Under the pieces are notes generated by a model. That model did no database searches. It worked only from the letters and a program-made list of their open reading frames with translations, and had not been told where the DNA came from. A DNA stretch of 64,000 nucleotides, from NCBI GenBank assembly GCA_965178635.1, contig CBCXVT010000010.1:124001-188000 (forward strand), given 5' to 3'. Of the stretch, positions 17,837-27,204 are shown in pieces. The position numbers were made by a program, and so were the translations under genes. The DNA is from GCA-2733415 sp965178635. GTDB lineage: Bacteria; Bacteroidota; Bacteroidia; Flavobacteriales; Flavobacteriaceae. Every line of letters starts with the position of its first letter. Position 1 is the first letter of the stretch.

Positions 17837-18763
17837 ATGAAAGCATTAGTCATTTCAGGAGGGGGAAGTAAAGGAGCATTTGCTGGTGGAGTAGCTGAAT
17901 ATCTTATAAACGAGAAAAAACGTGATTACAGTTTGTATTTAGGGTCATCTACAGGAAGTCTTTTAGTACCCAATTTGGCGTTAAATAACATTGATAAAAT
18001 GCATGATATTTACACCAATGTTAATCAGAATAGTATTTTTAGTTTATCGCCGTTTAAAGTAAAATATAAAAAAGGGGATGAGTTTATACAAATTCACCAT
18101 TTTAATGTGTTACGCCAGTTAATTCAGGGAAAACGAACCTTTGGAGAAAGTAAAAACTTGCAAAAATTGATAAAAAAAAGCTTTTCAATTTCAGAATTTA
18201 ATGCACTAAAAAACTCTCAAAAAGATGTTATTGTTACCGTAACAAATTTAACACTTAATAAAGTTGAGTATAAGTCAATTAAAGATTGTTCTTATGAAGA
18301 TTTTTGTGAGTGGGTATGGATTTCATGTAATTATGTACCATTTATGAGTTTGGTTAATAAAAACGAGTTTGAATATGCTGATGGTGGATTTTCTTGTGTC
18401 ATTCCAATAAGAGAAGCTATTTTACGCGGCGCTACAGAAATTGATGCTATAATATTAGAGACAGAAGCATTTAACTATAGAAAAATCATAGGAAAAAATC
18501 CATTTTCATTAATGATAAATTTATTTGATGGTATTTTAGATCAAGTAGAAAAAAAAGATATAGCACTGGGGAAATTAAGTGCAGAACACAACAATGTAAC
18601 TTTAAATCTATATCATACTCCCACAAAACTTACAGACAACTCTTTGGTGTTTAATAAAAAACAAATGACGTTGTGGTGGAAGCAGGGCTATGAATACGCT
18701 AAGCATAAAATGGACCAAAATAATGACCCAACTGAAGACTATTTAACAGTAATCAACTCTTAG
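17837..18763 (+). CDS. Patatin-like phospholipase family protein
   Basis: A Ser-Asp dyad hydrolase of 308 residues. The oxyanion loop SGGGSKGAFAGG (residues 6-17), nucleophile elbow GSSTGS (residues about 38-43) and catalytic Asp in YADGGFS (about 187) are all present. Such enzymes act on phospholipids or other acyl esters. There is no signal peptide, so cytoplasmic or delivered by another route. It overlaps the convergent gene by 4 bp (18760-18763). No dedicated terminator is seen between them. Confidence 0.88.
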   Translation: MKALVISGGGSKGAFAGGVAEYLINEKKRDYSLYLGSSTGSLLVPNLALNNIDKMHDIYTNVNQNSIFSLSPFKVKYKKGDEFIQIHHFNVLRQLIQGKRTFGESKNLQKLIKKSFSISEFNALKNSQKDVIVTVTNLTLNKVEYKSIKDCSYEDFCEWVWISCNYVPFMSLVNKNEFEYADGGFSCVIPIREAILRGATEIDAIILETEAFNYRKIIGKNPFSLMINLFDGILDQVEKKDIALGKLSAEHNNVTLNLYHTPTKLTDNSLVFNKKQMTLWWKQGYEYAKHKMDQNNDPTEDYLTVINS

Positions 18764-19281
18764 AATAACTCACCAACTTCATTTTTAATAAATGCCATAG
18801 CAGTATCTGAAGGAGAAGCTTTTTCTAATAAACTTGTTAAAATTACCTCCCTTAATTTATCGGCATCTGCAACTTCTGGGTTGTCAGCTGTACTCCTAAT
18901 AATTTGAATAGTTGTACTTTTTGCAGTTTTAATCACATTCCAACACTCATCACTAATATATATTTGTTGTGATAAATTGTGTTCAAATTCTTGCTCAATA
19001 CTCGCAGTTAGTAATTGTTGATATTGTGATTTATCGTTATTTAATGGGCTAATTCTTAATAATAAGTTTGAAGGGTTAACACGCTCTAAAAATAGTGACA
19101 TACGCTCATAAGCTTGTAAACGTAAAGGTAGAGCTGTAGTTTGTGCTTCTTTTTGTATTAAATATCTACGGCGACCTTCTTCATTTTTAGTATGCTTGTT
19201 AAAAAATAAAAAGGCTACACCTCCAGTGATGATTGCTGGAAAAAGAAATAATATAAACTCAATTAATTTTTGATAATCCAT
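18760..19281 (-). CDS. Conserved membrane-anchored protein (DUF7935-like)
   Basis: A single N-terminal membrane helix (about residues 8-27) is followed by a soluble, mostly helical domain. Conserved-looking stretches are LPLRLQAYERMSLFLERVNP and LTASIEQEFEHNLSQQIYIS. I recognise the pattern as a hypothetical family widespread in Flavobacteriia (I believe DUF7935), with no assigned function. Orientation would place the soluble domain in the cytoplasm. It lies 27 bp downstream of the glutamate-synthase-like gene on the same strand, so the two are probably cotranscribed. Confidence 0.7.
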   Translation of the reverse strand: MDYQKLIEFILFLFPAIITGGVAFLFFNKHTKNEEGRRRYLIQKEAQTTALPLRLQAYERMSLFLERVNPSNLLLRISPLNNDKSQYQQLLTASIEQEFEHNLSQQIYISDECWNVIKTAKSTTIQIIRSTADNPEVADADKLREVILTSLLEKASPSDTAMAFIKNEVGELF

Positions 19282-19308
19282 GTCTGCTATTTTTTGTTAA
19301 AAATAGTA

Positions 19309-20907
19309 TTATTTTTTCAATACAGAAGTAAATTCTTTATTAGCTTTATTCATGTAGTATTGCCCTCCCAAATACTTACAGTCCTTAAGTGATTGAACAT
19401 CAGTAAAAGGGACTTTTGTTTTGTTGTATTTATAGGTTTTGTCTAATTCTTTAGATAAATTATGATCATCCACATTGACATCAATATCACTCATTTTAAA
19501 TTGGCACGGGTGCTCATAACCAGCCGCATGTGTGATTTCAATAAATTCTTTTCGGAAAGTTTTAAAATATTGAGCTAAGCGTTCAGATTTTAATGGCACA
19601 TGTATACCATTTTGCAACCATTTACTTTGTGTTGCTACACCGCTTGGGCAAGTATTGGTATGGCAAACTTGTGCTTGAATACACCCGATACTCATCATGG
19701 CTTCACGCGCGACATTTATACAATCTGCACCCATAGCAAATGCCATTGCAGCTTTTGCAGGAAACCCTAACTTTCCACTACCAATAAATACAATTCTATC
19801 GGTAATACCTTTGTCTTTAAATAATTTATACAAATCTGTAAACCCATATACCCATGGTAATGATACGTGATCTGCAAAACTTGGAGGAGCAGCACCAGTA
19901 CCACCTTCACCACCATCTACAGTAATAAAATCAGGGCCTTTATTGGTGTTTACCATAATATTTGCTAGTTCCTCCCATTGGTCTAATTTACCTATTGCTG
20001 CTTTTATACCTACTGGCAAACCAGTAGCTTCGGCAATTTTCTCAATAAAATCAACTAGTTCTGGTACATTAGAAAATGCTTTATGGTTAGGAGGAGATAA
20101 GACATCTTTACCCAATTCTACACCTCTAATTTCAGCAATTTCTTTAGTTATTTTTGCGCCAGGTAACACACCACCTTTACCTGGTTTTGCTCCTTGAGAG
20201 AGTTTTATTTCAATAGCTTTTATAAACGGATTTTTTTCAACTAAATCCACTAATTTATCCAAAGAAAAACCACCATCATCTGCACGAACTCCAAAATAAC
20301 CAGTTCCAAAATGAAATATCACATCGCCACCATTACTGTGGTATGGAGATAAACCACCTTCGCCTGTGTTGTGATATGCTCCTGAGTTTAAAACACCTTT
20401 ATTTAAGGACTCTATAGCTTTTGCTGATAAAGAACCAAAGCTCATTGCTGACACATTAATTACAGATGCAGGTCTATAGGGCTTTTGTCTTTTGTGAAAT
20501 GCGCCCATCACCTTTGCGCATGGCAAAAACGTTTTGTCAATTGAATTTGGGTGATTTTCATCTATCTGATATGGCATCATCGCATTGTTAATGAAAATAT
20601 GTTGATGCGCATAGATGTCTCTATCAGTCCCAAAACCTTCATAGTTATTCTCTTTTTTTGCTGATGCATATACCCATCCGCGTTCAATACGATTGAAGGG
20701 TAACTCTTCACGGTTATTTGCTACAAAATATTGACGAATTTCTGGGCCAATCTTTTCAAATAAGTAGCGAAAATGACCAATAATAGGATAGTTGTGGCTA
20801 ATTGTGTGGTTACGTTGTAAAATATCTCTAACCGCTAATATTATTAAAATAATAATGGCCCAAAGCCACCAAGAAATTGAATTAAAAAAAGTAAGGATAG
20901 TTTCCAT
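19309..20907 (-). CDS. FMN-binding glutamate synthase family protein
   Basis: A 532-residue stand-alone version of the FMN/iron-sulfur synthase domain of GltB, with an N-terminal membrane helix (about 12-28). It shows the FMN-barrel motifs (FITVDGGEGGTGAAP; FIGSGKLGFP) and the cysteine set CIQAQVCHTNTCPSG for the 3Fe-4S cluster. The class II glutaminase domain and the long C-terminal beta-helix of real GltB are absent, so it cannot make glutamate from glutamine alone. The actual reaction of this membrane-linked family is not established. Confidence 0.88.
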   Translation of the reverse strand: METILTFFNSISWWLWAIIILIILAVRDILQRNHTISHNYPIIGHFRYLFEKIGPEIRQYFVANNREELPFNRIERGWVYASAKKENNYEGFGTDRDIYAHQHIFINNAMMPYQIDENHPNSIDKTFLPCAKVMGAFHKRQKPYRPASVINVSAMSFGSLSAKAIESLNKGVLNSGAYHNTGEGGLSPYHSNGGDVIFHFGTGYFGVRADDGGFSLDKLVDLVEKNPFIKAIEIKLSQGAKPGKGGVLPGAKITKEIAEIRGVELGKDVLSPPNHKAFSNVPELVDFIEKIAEATGLPVGIKAAIGKLDQWEELANIMVNTNKGPDFITVDGGEGGTGAAPPSFADHVSLPWVYGFTDLYKLFKDKGITDRIVFIGSGKLGFPAKAAMAFAMGADCINVAREAMMSIGCIQAQVCHTNTCPSGVATQSKWLQNGIHVPLKSERLAQYFKTFRKEFIEITHAAGYEHPCQFKMSDIDVNVDDHNLSKELDKTYKYNKTKVPFTDVQSLKDCKYLGGQYYMNKANKEFTSVLKK

Positions 20908-21033
20908 TTATTAAGCTTATTTCTTCAAAAATAGTGTTTTTTATAATACTAGTTGTAATCAGAACTTTAGTTCATAACTTTATAAGAAGTCTATTGTGTG
21001 CTCCGTTTCAGAACTGTATTTTTGAAGTTGATT

Positions 21034-23358
21034 ATGGAGAAGAATATACAAGAATATATAAAGGAGTTAAACTCAGCACAAAAAGAACCTACTTTACATA
21101 AAGAAGGACCAATGATTGTTATTGCAGGTGCTGGTTCAGGTAAAACACGAGTGTTAACTTATAGAATTGCTTATTTGATGAGTGAAGGAGTAGATGCGTT
21201 TAACATCTTATCACTTACTTTTACAAATAAAGCAGCGCGAGAAATGAAAGGGCGTATTTCAGCAATTGTTGGATCTTCGGAAGCAAAAAACCTGTGGATG
21301 GGAACATTTCACTCTATTTTTGCTAAAATACTCAGGTTGGAAGCAGATAAACTAGGTTACCCTTCAAATTTCACGATTTATGATACGCAAGATTCTCAGC
21401 GTTTAATTTCATCTATAATTAAAGAAAAAGGCTTAGATAAAGATGTTTATAAATACAAGCAGATTTTAAGTAGAATATCATCTTACAAAAACAGTTTAAT
21501 TACTGTAAAGGCATATTATCAAAATGCCGAATTGCAGGAAGCTGACGCTATGGCTAAACGCCCAAGAATAGGAGAGATATATCAAGAGTATGTTGAGCGT
21601 TGTTTTAAAGCTGGAGCAATGGATTTTGATGATTTGTTGCTTAGAACCAACGAATTGCTCACGCGTTTTCCAGAAGTCTTAGCAAAATATCAAAATAGAT
21701 TTAGGTACATCTTAGTAGATGAGTATCAAGATACAAACCACTCACAATACCTTATAGTAAAGGCTTTATCTGATAAGTTTCAAAACATTTGTGTTGTAGG
21801 TGATGACGCGCAGAGTATTTATGCGTTTCGTGGTGCAAATATCAATAACATTCTAAACTTTCAAAAAGATTATGATAATGTTGTAATGTATCGTTTGGAA
21901 CAAAATTACCGTTCTACAAAAAATATTGTAGAAGCTGCAAATTCCGTTATAGAGCATAATAAAACGAAGCTTGAAAAAGACGTTTGGACGCATAACGAAG
22001 ATGGTCCAAAAATAAAAGTCAACCGTTTAGTGACTGATGGAGAAGAAGGGCGTTATGTGGCGAGTTCAATCTTTGAAAATAAAATGGAGCATCAATTGAA
22101 CAATGGTGATTTTGCAATTTTATACAGAACCAACGCGCAATCTAGAGCAATGGAAGATGCGCTGAGAAAACGTGATATTCCGTATAGAATTTATGGTGGG
22201 TTGTCATTCTATCAAAGGAAAGAGATAAAAGATGTTTTAGCGTATTTAAGAATTTTGACTAATCCAGCTGATGAAGAAGCGCTAAAACGTGTCATTAATT
22301 ATCCGGCTAGAGGAATTGGTCATACAACTATAGAGAAGTTAGTTGTTACTGCAAACCATTATAAACGTTCAATTTTTGAAGTAATGCAGAACTTGCATAA
22401 ACTTCCTGATTTGAAAATAAATAAAGGGACACGCACAAAACTTGAGAATTTTGTAACAATGATTCAAAGTTTTCAAGTGATGAATCAAACGGCAACTGCA
22501 TTTGAAATAGCAGAACATGTTGCTAAAAAAACTGGACTGTTTCAAGAATTGAAAAAAGATGCTACACCAGAAGGTGTCGCTAAGATTGAGAATATTGAAG
22601 AATTATTAAATGGTATTAAAGATTTTGTTGAAGAGCAAAAGGAAATAGCAGATACTACAGGTTCTTTATCAGAATTTCTAGAAGATGTAGCTTTAGCGAC
22701 AGATTTAGATAAAGACACTGGTGATGAAGATCGTGTGGCGTTAATGACTATTCACTTGTCAAAAGGTTTAGAATTTCCGTATTTATATATAGTAGGTTTA
22801 GAGGAAGATTTATTTCCTTCAGGAATGAGTATGAATACACGTAGTGAGTTGGAAGAGGAGCGAAGGTTGTTTTACGTAGCTTTAACACGTGCTGAAAAAC
22901 AAGCCTATTTGACTTATGCTCAAAGTAGATACCGTTGGGGGAAACTAATTGATGGTGAGCCGAGTCGATTTATTGATGAAATAGATGATAAATACTTAGA
23001 GTATTTAACGCCAATGCACGAACGCCGTTTTAAACCAATGATGGATGTTGATATTTTTGATGATGTTGATAAAAGTAAATTGCGTTTGAAAAAACCAGTT
23101 TCAGGTACGCCGTCAAATTTTTCTAGTGAAGCTGCAACACGAAAATTACGAAAATTAAAACCAAATACTGAAGCCAGTATAGGTGCTGATGTAAGTAGTT
23201 TAACTATCGGAACTATAGTTGAACACATTCGTTTTGGGAAAGGTGAAATAGTAAGTTTAGAAGGTGTTGGGGCTGATAAAAAAGCAGAAATTCGTTTCCA
23301 GAATGGCGGATTAAAAAAACTATTATTGCGTTTTGCAAAATTGAATGTTATTCAGTAA
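21034..23358 (+). CDS. UvrD/PcrA-type ATP-dependent DNA helicase
   Basis: A superfamily 1A helicase of 774 residues from the chosen start (MEKNIQEYIKELNSAQ; an upstream GTG at 20998 would add 12 atypical residues). Motifs include Walker A IAGAGSGKTR, LSLTFTNKAAREMKGR, DEYQDTN, GDDAQSIYAFRGA, RLEQNYRST, and LMTIHLSKGLEFP with VALTRAEKQ. The C-terminus has the PcrA-like GTIVEHIRFGKGEI Tudor-type fold that contacts RNA polymerase. It works in nucleotide-excision and mismatch repair and clears stalled complexes. The next gene starts 10 bp after the stop. Confidence 0.93.
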   Translation: MEKNIQEYIKELNSAQKEPTLHKEGPMIVIAGAGSGKTRVLTYRIAYLMSEGVDAFNILSLTFTNKAAREMKGRISAIVGSSEAKNLWMGTFHSIFAKILRLEADKLGYPSNFTIYDTQDSQRLISSIIKEKGLDKDVYKYKQILSRISSYKNSLITVKAYYQNAELQEADAMAKRPRIGEIYQEYVERCFKAGAMDFDDLLLRTNELLTRFPEVLAKYQNRFRYILVDEYQDTNHSQYLIVKALSDKFQNICVVGDDAQSIYAFRGANINNILNFQKDYDNVVMYRLEQNYRSTKNIVEAANSVIEHNKTKLEKDVWTHNEDGPKIKVNRLVTDGEEGRYVASSIFENKMEHQLNNGDFAILYRTNAQSRAMEDALRKRDIPYRIYGGLSFYQRKEIKDVLAYLRILTNPADEEALKRVINYPARGIGHTTIEKLVVTANHYKRSIFEVMQNLHKLPDLKINKGTRTKLENFVTMIQSFQVMNQTATAFEIAEHVAKKTGLFQELKKDATPEGVAKIENIEELLNGIKDFVEEQKEIADTTGSLSEFLEDVALATDLDKDTGDEDRVALMTIHLSKGLEFPYLYIVGLEEDLFPSGMSMNTRSELEEERRLFYVALTRAEKQAYLTYAQSRYRWGKLIDGEPSRFIDEIDDKYLEYLTPMHERRFKPMMDVDIFDDVDKSKLRLKKPVSGTPSNFSSEAATRKLRKLKPNTEASIGADVSSLTIGTIVEHIRFGKGEIVSLEGVGADKKAEIRFQNGGLKKLLLRFAKLNVIQ

Positions 23359-23368
23359 CTTTAAAAGT

Positions 23369-23989
23369 ATGAGTCAGTTTATAAAACTATATAACGATAA
23401 CCCTAGTCAAAAAGAAATAGACAAAGTAGTTAAAGTTCTTCAGAAAGGTGGAATTATAATTTACCCTACAGATACAGTGTATGGTTTAGGTTGTGATATT
23501 ACTAAAACAAGAGGTTTAGAGCGTATTGCAAAAATAAAAGGCGTAAAACTTGAAAAAGCTAATTTTTCATTTGTATGTAATGACTTGAGTCATTTGAGTG
23601 ATTATGTGCAACAAATTGATAGCGCCACATTTAAAGTACTGAAACGCGCATTACCTGGTCCGTACACATTTATTCTACCTGGTAATAACAATTTACCTAA
23701 AGTGTTCAAGAAGAAGAAAACAGTTGGTATTCGTGTGCCTGATAATAATATTACTAAAGCAATAATTGAAACATTAGGAAATCCGATTGTTTCAACATCT
23801 ATTCATGATGAAGATGATATTATTGAATATACAACTGACCCAGAATTAATTTTTGAAAAATGGCAGAATATAGTTGATGTAGTTATTGACGGTGGTTATG
23901 GCGATAATGTGGCGTCTACAGTAATTGATTTTTCTTCTGGTGAAGCTGAGGTTATTAGAGAAGGTAAAGGAAGTTTGGATGTTTTGTAA
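23369..23989 (+). CDS. L-threonylcarbamoyladenylate synthase family (Sua5/YciO/YrdC)
   Basis: A 206-residue protein from MSQFIKLYNDN; the longer reading overlaps uvrD. Visible motifs are GGIIIYPTDTVYGLGCD, the KxR-type region, ALPGPYTFILPG, and VGIRVPDN. YrdC-fold proteins make threonylcarbamoyl-AMP for the t6A37 tRNA modification. The C-terminal stretch (NVASTVIDFSSGEAEVIREGKG) and short length resemble the YciO branch, whose role is less certain than that of TsaC. It probably shares a transcript with the helicase (10-bp gap) and ends at the terminator at 24015-24047. Confidence 0.87.
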   Translation: MSQFIKLYNDNPSQKEIDKVVKVLQKGGIIIYPTDTVYGLGCDITKTRGLERIAKIKGVKLEKANFSFVCNDLSHLSDYVQQIDSATFKVLKRALPGPYTFILPGNNNLPKVFKKKKTVGIRVPDNNITKAIIETLGNPIVSTSIHDEDDIIEYTTDPELIFEKWQNIVDVVIDGGYGDNVASTVIDFSSGEAEVIREGKGSLDVL

Positions 23990-24014
23990 GACATAAGTAA
24001 TTTAATATATGAAA

Positions 24015-24047
24015 TAAAAAAAGCAGCTCATTGAGCTGCTTTTTTTA
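24015..24047. terminator. Bidirectional terminator between yciO-like gene and LysM gene
   Basis: AAAAAAGCAGCTCA-TTGAGCTGCTTTTTTT (24015-24047), a perfect hairpin with A-run and T-run on its sides, lies between convergent genes. Confidence 0.85.
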
Positions 24048-24063
24048 TTAGATGAAACAGGCT

Positions 24064-24444
24064 CTATATGTTTGGGATATCCAAAACTTGACCTACCTTA
24101 ATTAAATCAGGATTGTCTAAAATATTTGTGTTTGCTTCAAAAATGTCTTTATATTTCATAGCATTTTTATAATAATGTTTAGCAATACCACCTAATGTCT
24201 CACCGCTAACAACTGTGTGTCTGTGGTATACAGAATCATCAGCTACTGTTATGTTTGCTTTTATGTCGCAAGGGTTGTCACCACCTGCTGCTTTTATAGC
24301 ATCCCATAATAAGTTCTTTTCGTACTGTGTTTTTGCAGTTCCTTTTATCTTTAAAATGTCACCTTCAACTCTTACATCACCATTTTCGATTTCTAATTGT
24401 TCCCCTAAATCAAGTACATCTTGATATTTTGCTTTTACTGGCAT
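24064..24444 (-). CDS. BON-like / LysM domain protein
   Basis: A 126-residue protein with an N-terminal BON-like segment (about 10-60; VRVEGDILKIKGTAKTQYEKN) and a C-terminal LysM (about 76-125; HTVVSGETLGGIAKHYYKN to GQVLDIPN). The same two-domain plan and size occur in E. coli Kbp (YgaU), a cytoplasmic K+-binding protein. There is no signal peptide here either, so a cell-wall role is not implied by the LysM. It is monocistronic, with a terminator beyond its 3' end. Confidence 0.8.
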   Translation of the reverse strand: MPVKAKYQDVLDLGEQLEIENGDVRVEGDILKIKGTAKTQYEKNLLWDAIKAAGGDNPCDIKANITVADDSVYHRHTVVSGETLGGIAKHYYKNAMKYKDIFEANTNILDNPDLIKVGQVLDIPNI

Positions 24445-24570
24445 AATTGTTTTGTTATTTAATTGTTATTTACTCAAATATAGTGTTTTTTTTATATAAG
24501 TTATAAACCACTTTAATTTGTTAATTTTTGTTATTCAAAAGTTGTGCTGTAATTTATGAGTAATAAAATG

Positions 24571-24719
24571 TTGTTAATCAAGTAATATAGTTGTACTTTT
24601 GCAGTCCTTTTAGCATAGTTGAGTGAAAAAGGATTAAAAAACATATAACTATAACAACTTCTGAAGTTGTCTGCTTTAAACACTCAAAACAACTCAGAAT
24701 ACAAATTATTACTACAGCT
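24571..24719 (+). promoter_or_regulatory. rpsA promoter and structured leader
   Basis: TTG at 24571-24573, 20-bp spacer, then TACTTTTG at 24594-24601 (consensus TAnnTTTG) predict a start near 24607. The leader of about 110 nt contains a perfect hairpin, ACAACTT-CTG-AAGTTGT (24654-24670). The segment TCCTTTT (24605-24611) can also pair with AAAAGGA (24627-24633), but would be cut by a start after 24605. S1 mRNAs are autoregulated in E. coli; that this leader does the same is speculation. Confidence 0.6.
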
Positions 24720-26474
24720 ATGGCTGAAGAAACACAAACACAAGAACAATTTTTAGCAGATTTTAACTGGCACAATTATGAAGAAGGAATCGACCCTGTA
24801 GAAGATGCAGTATTAGAGGAATTTGAAAAATTAGTTGCAGAAAATTTCGTTGAAACTGAAGATGACACAGTAGTAGAAGGTACTATCGTTCATTTAACAG
24901 AAAGAGAAGCTATTATTGACATTAACGCAAAATCTGAAGGTGTAATTTCTCTTAACGAGTTCCGTTACAACCCTAATTTAGCAGTTGGAGATAAGGTTGA
25001 AGTTCTTGTTGACATTAGAGAAGACAAAACAGGACAATTAGTATTATCTCACAGAAAAGCAAGAGTAATCAAAGCTTGGGACAGAGTAAATAATGCTCAT
25101 GAAACTGGAGAAATCGTAAATGGTTTTGTTAAATGTCGTACTAAAGGAGGTATGATCGTTGATGTATTTGGTATTGAAGCATTCTTACCAGGTTCTCAAA
25201 TTGATGTGAAGCCTATTAGAGATTACGATCAGTATGTAAACAAAACAATGGAATTCAAAGTTGTAAAAATCAACCACGAATTTAAAAATGTTGTTGTTTC
25301 GCATAAAGCTCTTATTGAGGCTGATATCGAAATCCAGAAGAAAGAAATTATCGGTCAATTAGAAAAAGGTCAAGTATTAGAAGGTGTTGTTAAAAACATC
25401 ACATCTTACGGTGTATTTATTGATCTTGGAGGAGTTGACGGATTAGTTCATATTACAGATTTATCTTGGTCAAGAATCAACCATCCAAATGAGATTGTTG
25501 AATTAGATCAGAAATTAAATGTTGTAATCTTAGACTTTGATGATAAGAAATCAAGAATTCAATTAGGATTAAAACAATTAAGCGCTCACCCATGGGAAGC
25601 TTTAGATGCTGACTTAAAAGTTGGTGACCAAGTAAAAGGTAAAGTAGTTGTAATCGCTGATTACGGTGCATTTATTGAAGTATCTCAAGGTGTTGAAGGA
25701 TTAATTCACGTATCTGAAATGTCATGGTCTACGCACTTACGTTCAGCTCAAGATTTCGTAAAAATCGGAGATGAAGTTGATGCAGTAGTATTAACATTAG
25801 ATAGAGAAGATAGAAAAATGTCATTAGGTATCAAGCAACTAACGCAAGATCCTTGGACTGATATTACGACTAAATTCCCTGTAGGTTCTAAGCACACAGG
25901 AACTGTACGTAACTTTACTAACTTCGGTGTTTTCTTAGAATTAGAAGAAGGAATTGATGGATTAATTTACATCTCTGACTTATCTTGGACTAAGAAAATC
26001 AAGCACCCATCTGACTTTGTTGCTGTAGGTGATAAATTAGATGTTGTTGTATTAGAATTAGATGTTGAAGGACGTAAAATCTCTTTAGGTCATAAACAAA
26101 CTCAAGATAATCCTTGGGATAAATATGAAGCTGAATTTGGTTTAGGAACTACACATACTGGAACTATTGATGAAATGGTTGATAAAGGTGCAACAGTAAC
26201 AATCAATGAAGACATCGTAGCATTTATTCCATCTCGTCATTTAGAGAAAGAAGATGGATCTAAATTGAAAAAAGGAGATTCAGCAGAATTTAAAATCATT
26301 GAATTTAACAAAGATTTTAAAAGAGTTGTAGCATCACATACTGCACTTTTCAGAGAAGAAGAGGAAAAGAATGTGAAAGCTGCTTCTAAGAAAGCTGCTA
26401 CTGCTGACAAGCCAACGTTAGGAGATTCTAACTCAGCTTTACAAGCACTTAAAGATAAAATGGAAGGAAAATAA
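24720..26474 (+). CDS. rpsA: 30S ribosomal protein S1
   Basis: A 584-residue protein with an acidic N-terminus and six S1 OB-fold repeats. Repeats 3-5 are clearest, each carrying a G.V..I..YG.F(I/L)(E/D)L motif followed by DGL(V/I)(H/Y)I(S/T)(D/E)(L/M)SW. S1 binds mRNA and delivers it to the 30S subunit. This matters in Bacteroidota, whose mRNAs lack Shine-Dalgarno sequences. The C-terminal tail (about 545-584) is Lys/Ala rich and low in complexity. The gene is flanked by its own promoter and a terminator, hence monocistronic. Codon use is the most biased in the window (many GGT, GTT, AAA), as expected of a highly expressed gene. Confidence 0.97.
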   Translation: MAEETQTQEQFLADFNWHNYEEGIDPVEDAVLEEFEKLVAENFVETEDDTVVEGTIVHLTEREAIIDINAKSEGVISLNEFRYNPNLAVGDKVEVLVDIREDKTGQLVLSHRKARVIKAWDRVNNAHETGEIVNGFVKCRTKGGMIVDVFGIEAFLPGSQIDVKPIRDYDQYVNKTMEFKVVKINHEFKNVVVSHKALIEADIEIQKKEIIGQLEKGQVLEGVVKNITSYGVFIDLGGVDGLVHITDLSWSRINHPNEIVELDQKLNVVILDFDDKKSRIQLGLKQLSAHPWEALDADLKVGDQVKGKVVVIADYGAFIEVSQGVEGLIHVSEMSWSTHLRSAQDFVKIGDEVDAVVLTLDREDRKMSLGIKQLTQDPWTDITTKFPVGSKHTGTVRNFTNFGVFLELEEGIDGLIYISDLSWTKKIKHPSDFVAVGDKLDVVVLELDVEGRKISLGHKQTQDNPWDKYEAEFGLGTTHTGTIDEMVDKGATVTINEDIVAFIPSRHLEKEDGSKLKKGDSAEFKIIEFNKDFKRVVASHTALFREEEEKNVKAASKKAATADKPTLGDSNSALQALKDKMEGK

Positions 26475-26496
26475 TTATCCACCCATTTATAAGTTT

Positions 26497-26528
26497 AAAA
26501 GCCTCTCGATTTCGAGAGGCTTTTTTTG
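26497..26528 (+). terminator. rpsA terminator
   Basis: GCCTCTCG (26501-26508) pairs with CGAGAGGC (26513-26520) across ATTT, followed by a T-run. It is the most GC-rich stem among the terminators here. Confidence 0.88.
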
Positions 26529-26548
26529 TTCTAATTATTTAACTATTC

Positions 26549-26592
26549 AATACTTTTGAATAAGTAATGGTTAAATGCCATTCAAAAGTATT
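26549..26592. repeat. 13-bp perfect inverted repeat upstream of pyrR
   Basis: AATACTTTTGAAT (26549-26561) and ATTCAAAAGTATT (26580-26592) are exact reverse complements separated by 18 bp, and the spacer itself contains AATGG/CCATT. The element lies after the rpsA terminator and just before the pyrR promoter. No T-run follows, so an operator or a remnant of a mobile repeat is more likely than a terminator. Confidence 0.55.
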
Positions 26593-26600
26593 ATAGGAAA

Positions 26601-26632
26601 TTGATAAAATTGAGTTATATTTCTTAAATTTG
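26601..26632 (+). promoter_or_regulatory. pyrR-pyrB promoter
   Basis: TTG at 26601-26603 and TAAATTTG at 26625-26632 (21-bp spacer) fit the Bacteroidota primary promoter. The predicted start is near 26638, giving a leader of about 20 nt, too short for a PyrR-type attenuator. Confidence 0.55.
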
Positions 26633-26657
26633 TTATCTAAATAACAGTTTGTAATTC

Positions 26658-27200
26658 ATGGCAAAACAAAAAGTGTTACTTAGTGCAAAAGAAGTTAACA
26701 TTATACTTCACAGATTAACATCTCAGTTAATTGAAAAGCATGAAGATTTTTCTAATACCGTATTAATTGGTATTCAACCTAGAGGGGCTTTTTTAGCACA
26801 GCGCATCAAATTCTTATTACAAGATTTTTATAACATTCCTAATGTACAGTTAGGCTTGTTAGATATCACATTTTATAGAGACGATTTTAGACGAGGCGAT
26901 AAAACTTTAACAGCAAATTCCACAACAATAGATTTCATTGTAGAAGATAAGAATGTCATTTTTATTGATGATGTTTTATATACAGGTAGGAGTATTAGTG
27001 CTGCGCTTACAGCGTTGCAATCTTTTGGAAGACCGAAAGATGTTGAATTACTAACGCTTATTGACAGACGCTTTAGCAGGCATTTACCAATTCAACCAAA
27101 TTATAGAGGGCGACAAGTAGATGTGATAAATGAAGAGAAAGTGACTGTAAAATGGGCAGAGAATGATGGTGAAGATGCCGTTTATTTAATATCAAAATAA
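26658..27200 (+). CDS. pyrR: Bifunctional pyr regulator / uracil phosphoribosyltransferase PyrR
   Basis: A 180-residue type I phosphoribosyltransferase. The PRPP loop is VIFIDDVLYTGRSISAAL (about 95-112), and LIGIQPRGAFLAQRI and the flexible-loop DITFYRDDF region match PyrR. In Bacillus PyrR binds UMP and pyr mRNA to attenuate transcription; it also makes UMP from uracil weakly. It is followed by pyrB after 4 bp. The window also has a dedicated Upp at 46790-47440, so regulation or minor salvage is the likelier role here. No RNA attenuator is visible upstream. Confidence 0.93.
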   Translation: MAKQKVLLSAKEVNIILHRLTSQLIEKHEDFSNTVLIGIQPRGAFLAQRIKFLLQDFYNIPNVQLGLLDITFYRDDFRRGDKTLTANSTTIDFIVEDKNVIFIDDVLYTGRSISAALTALQSFGRPKDVELLTLIDRRFSRHLPIQPNYRGRQVDVINEEKVTVKWAENDGEDAVYLISK

Positions 27201-27204
27201 GACA

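Noticed and set aside
20998..21033. Upstream GTG start for the UvrD-type helicase
   Set aside because: The 12 extra residues do not resemble the family N-terminus and an ATG with the family's usual opening follows.
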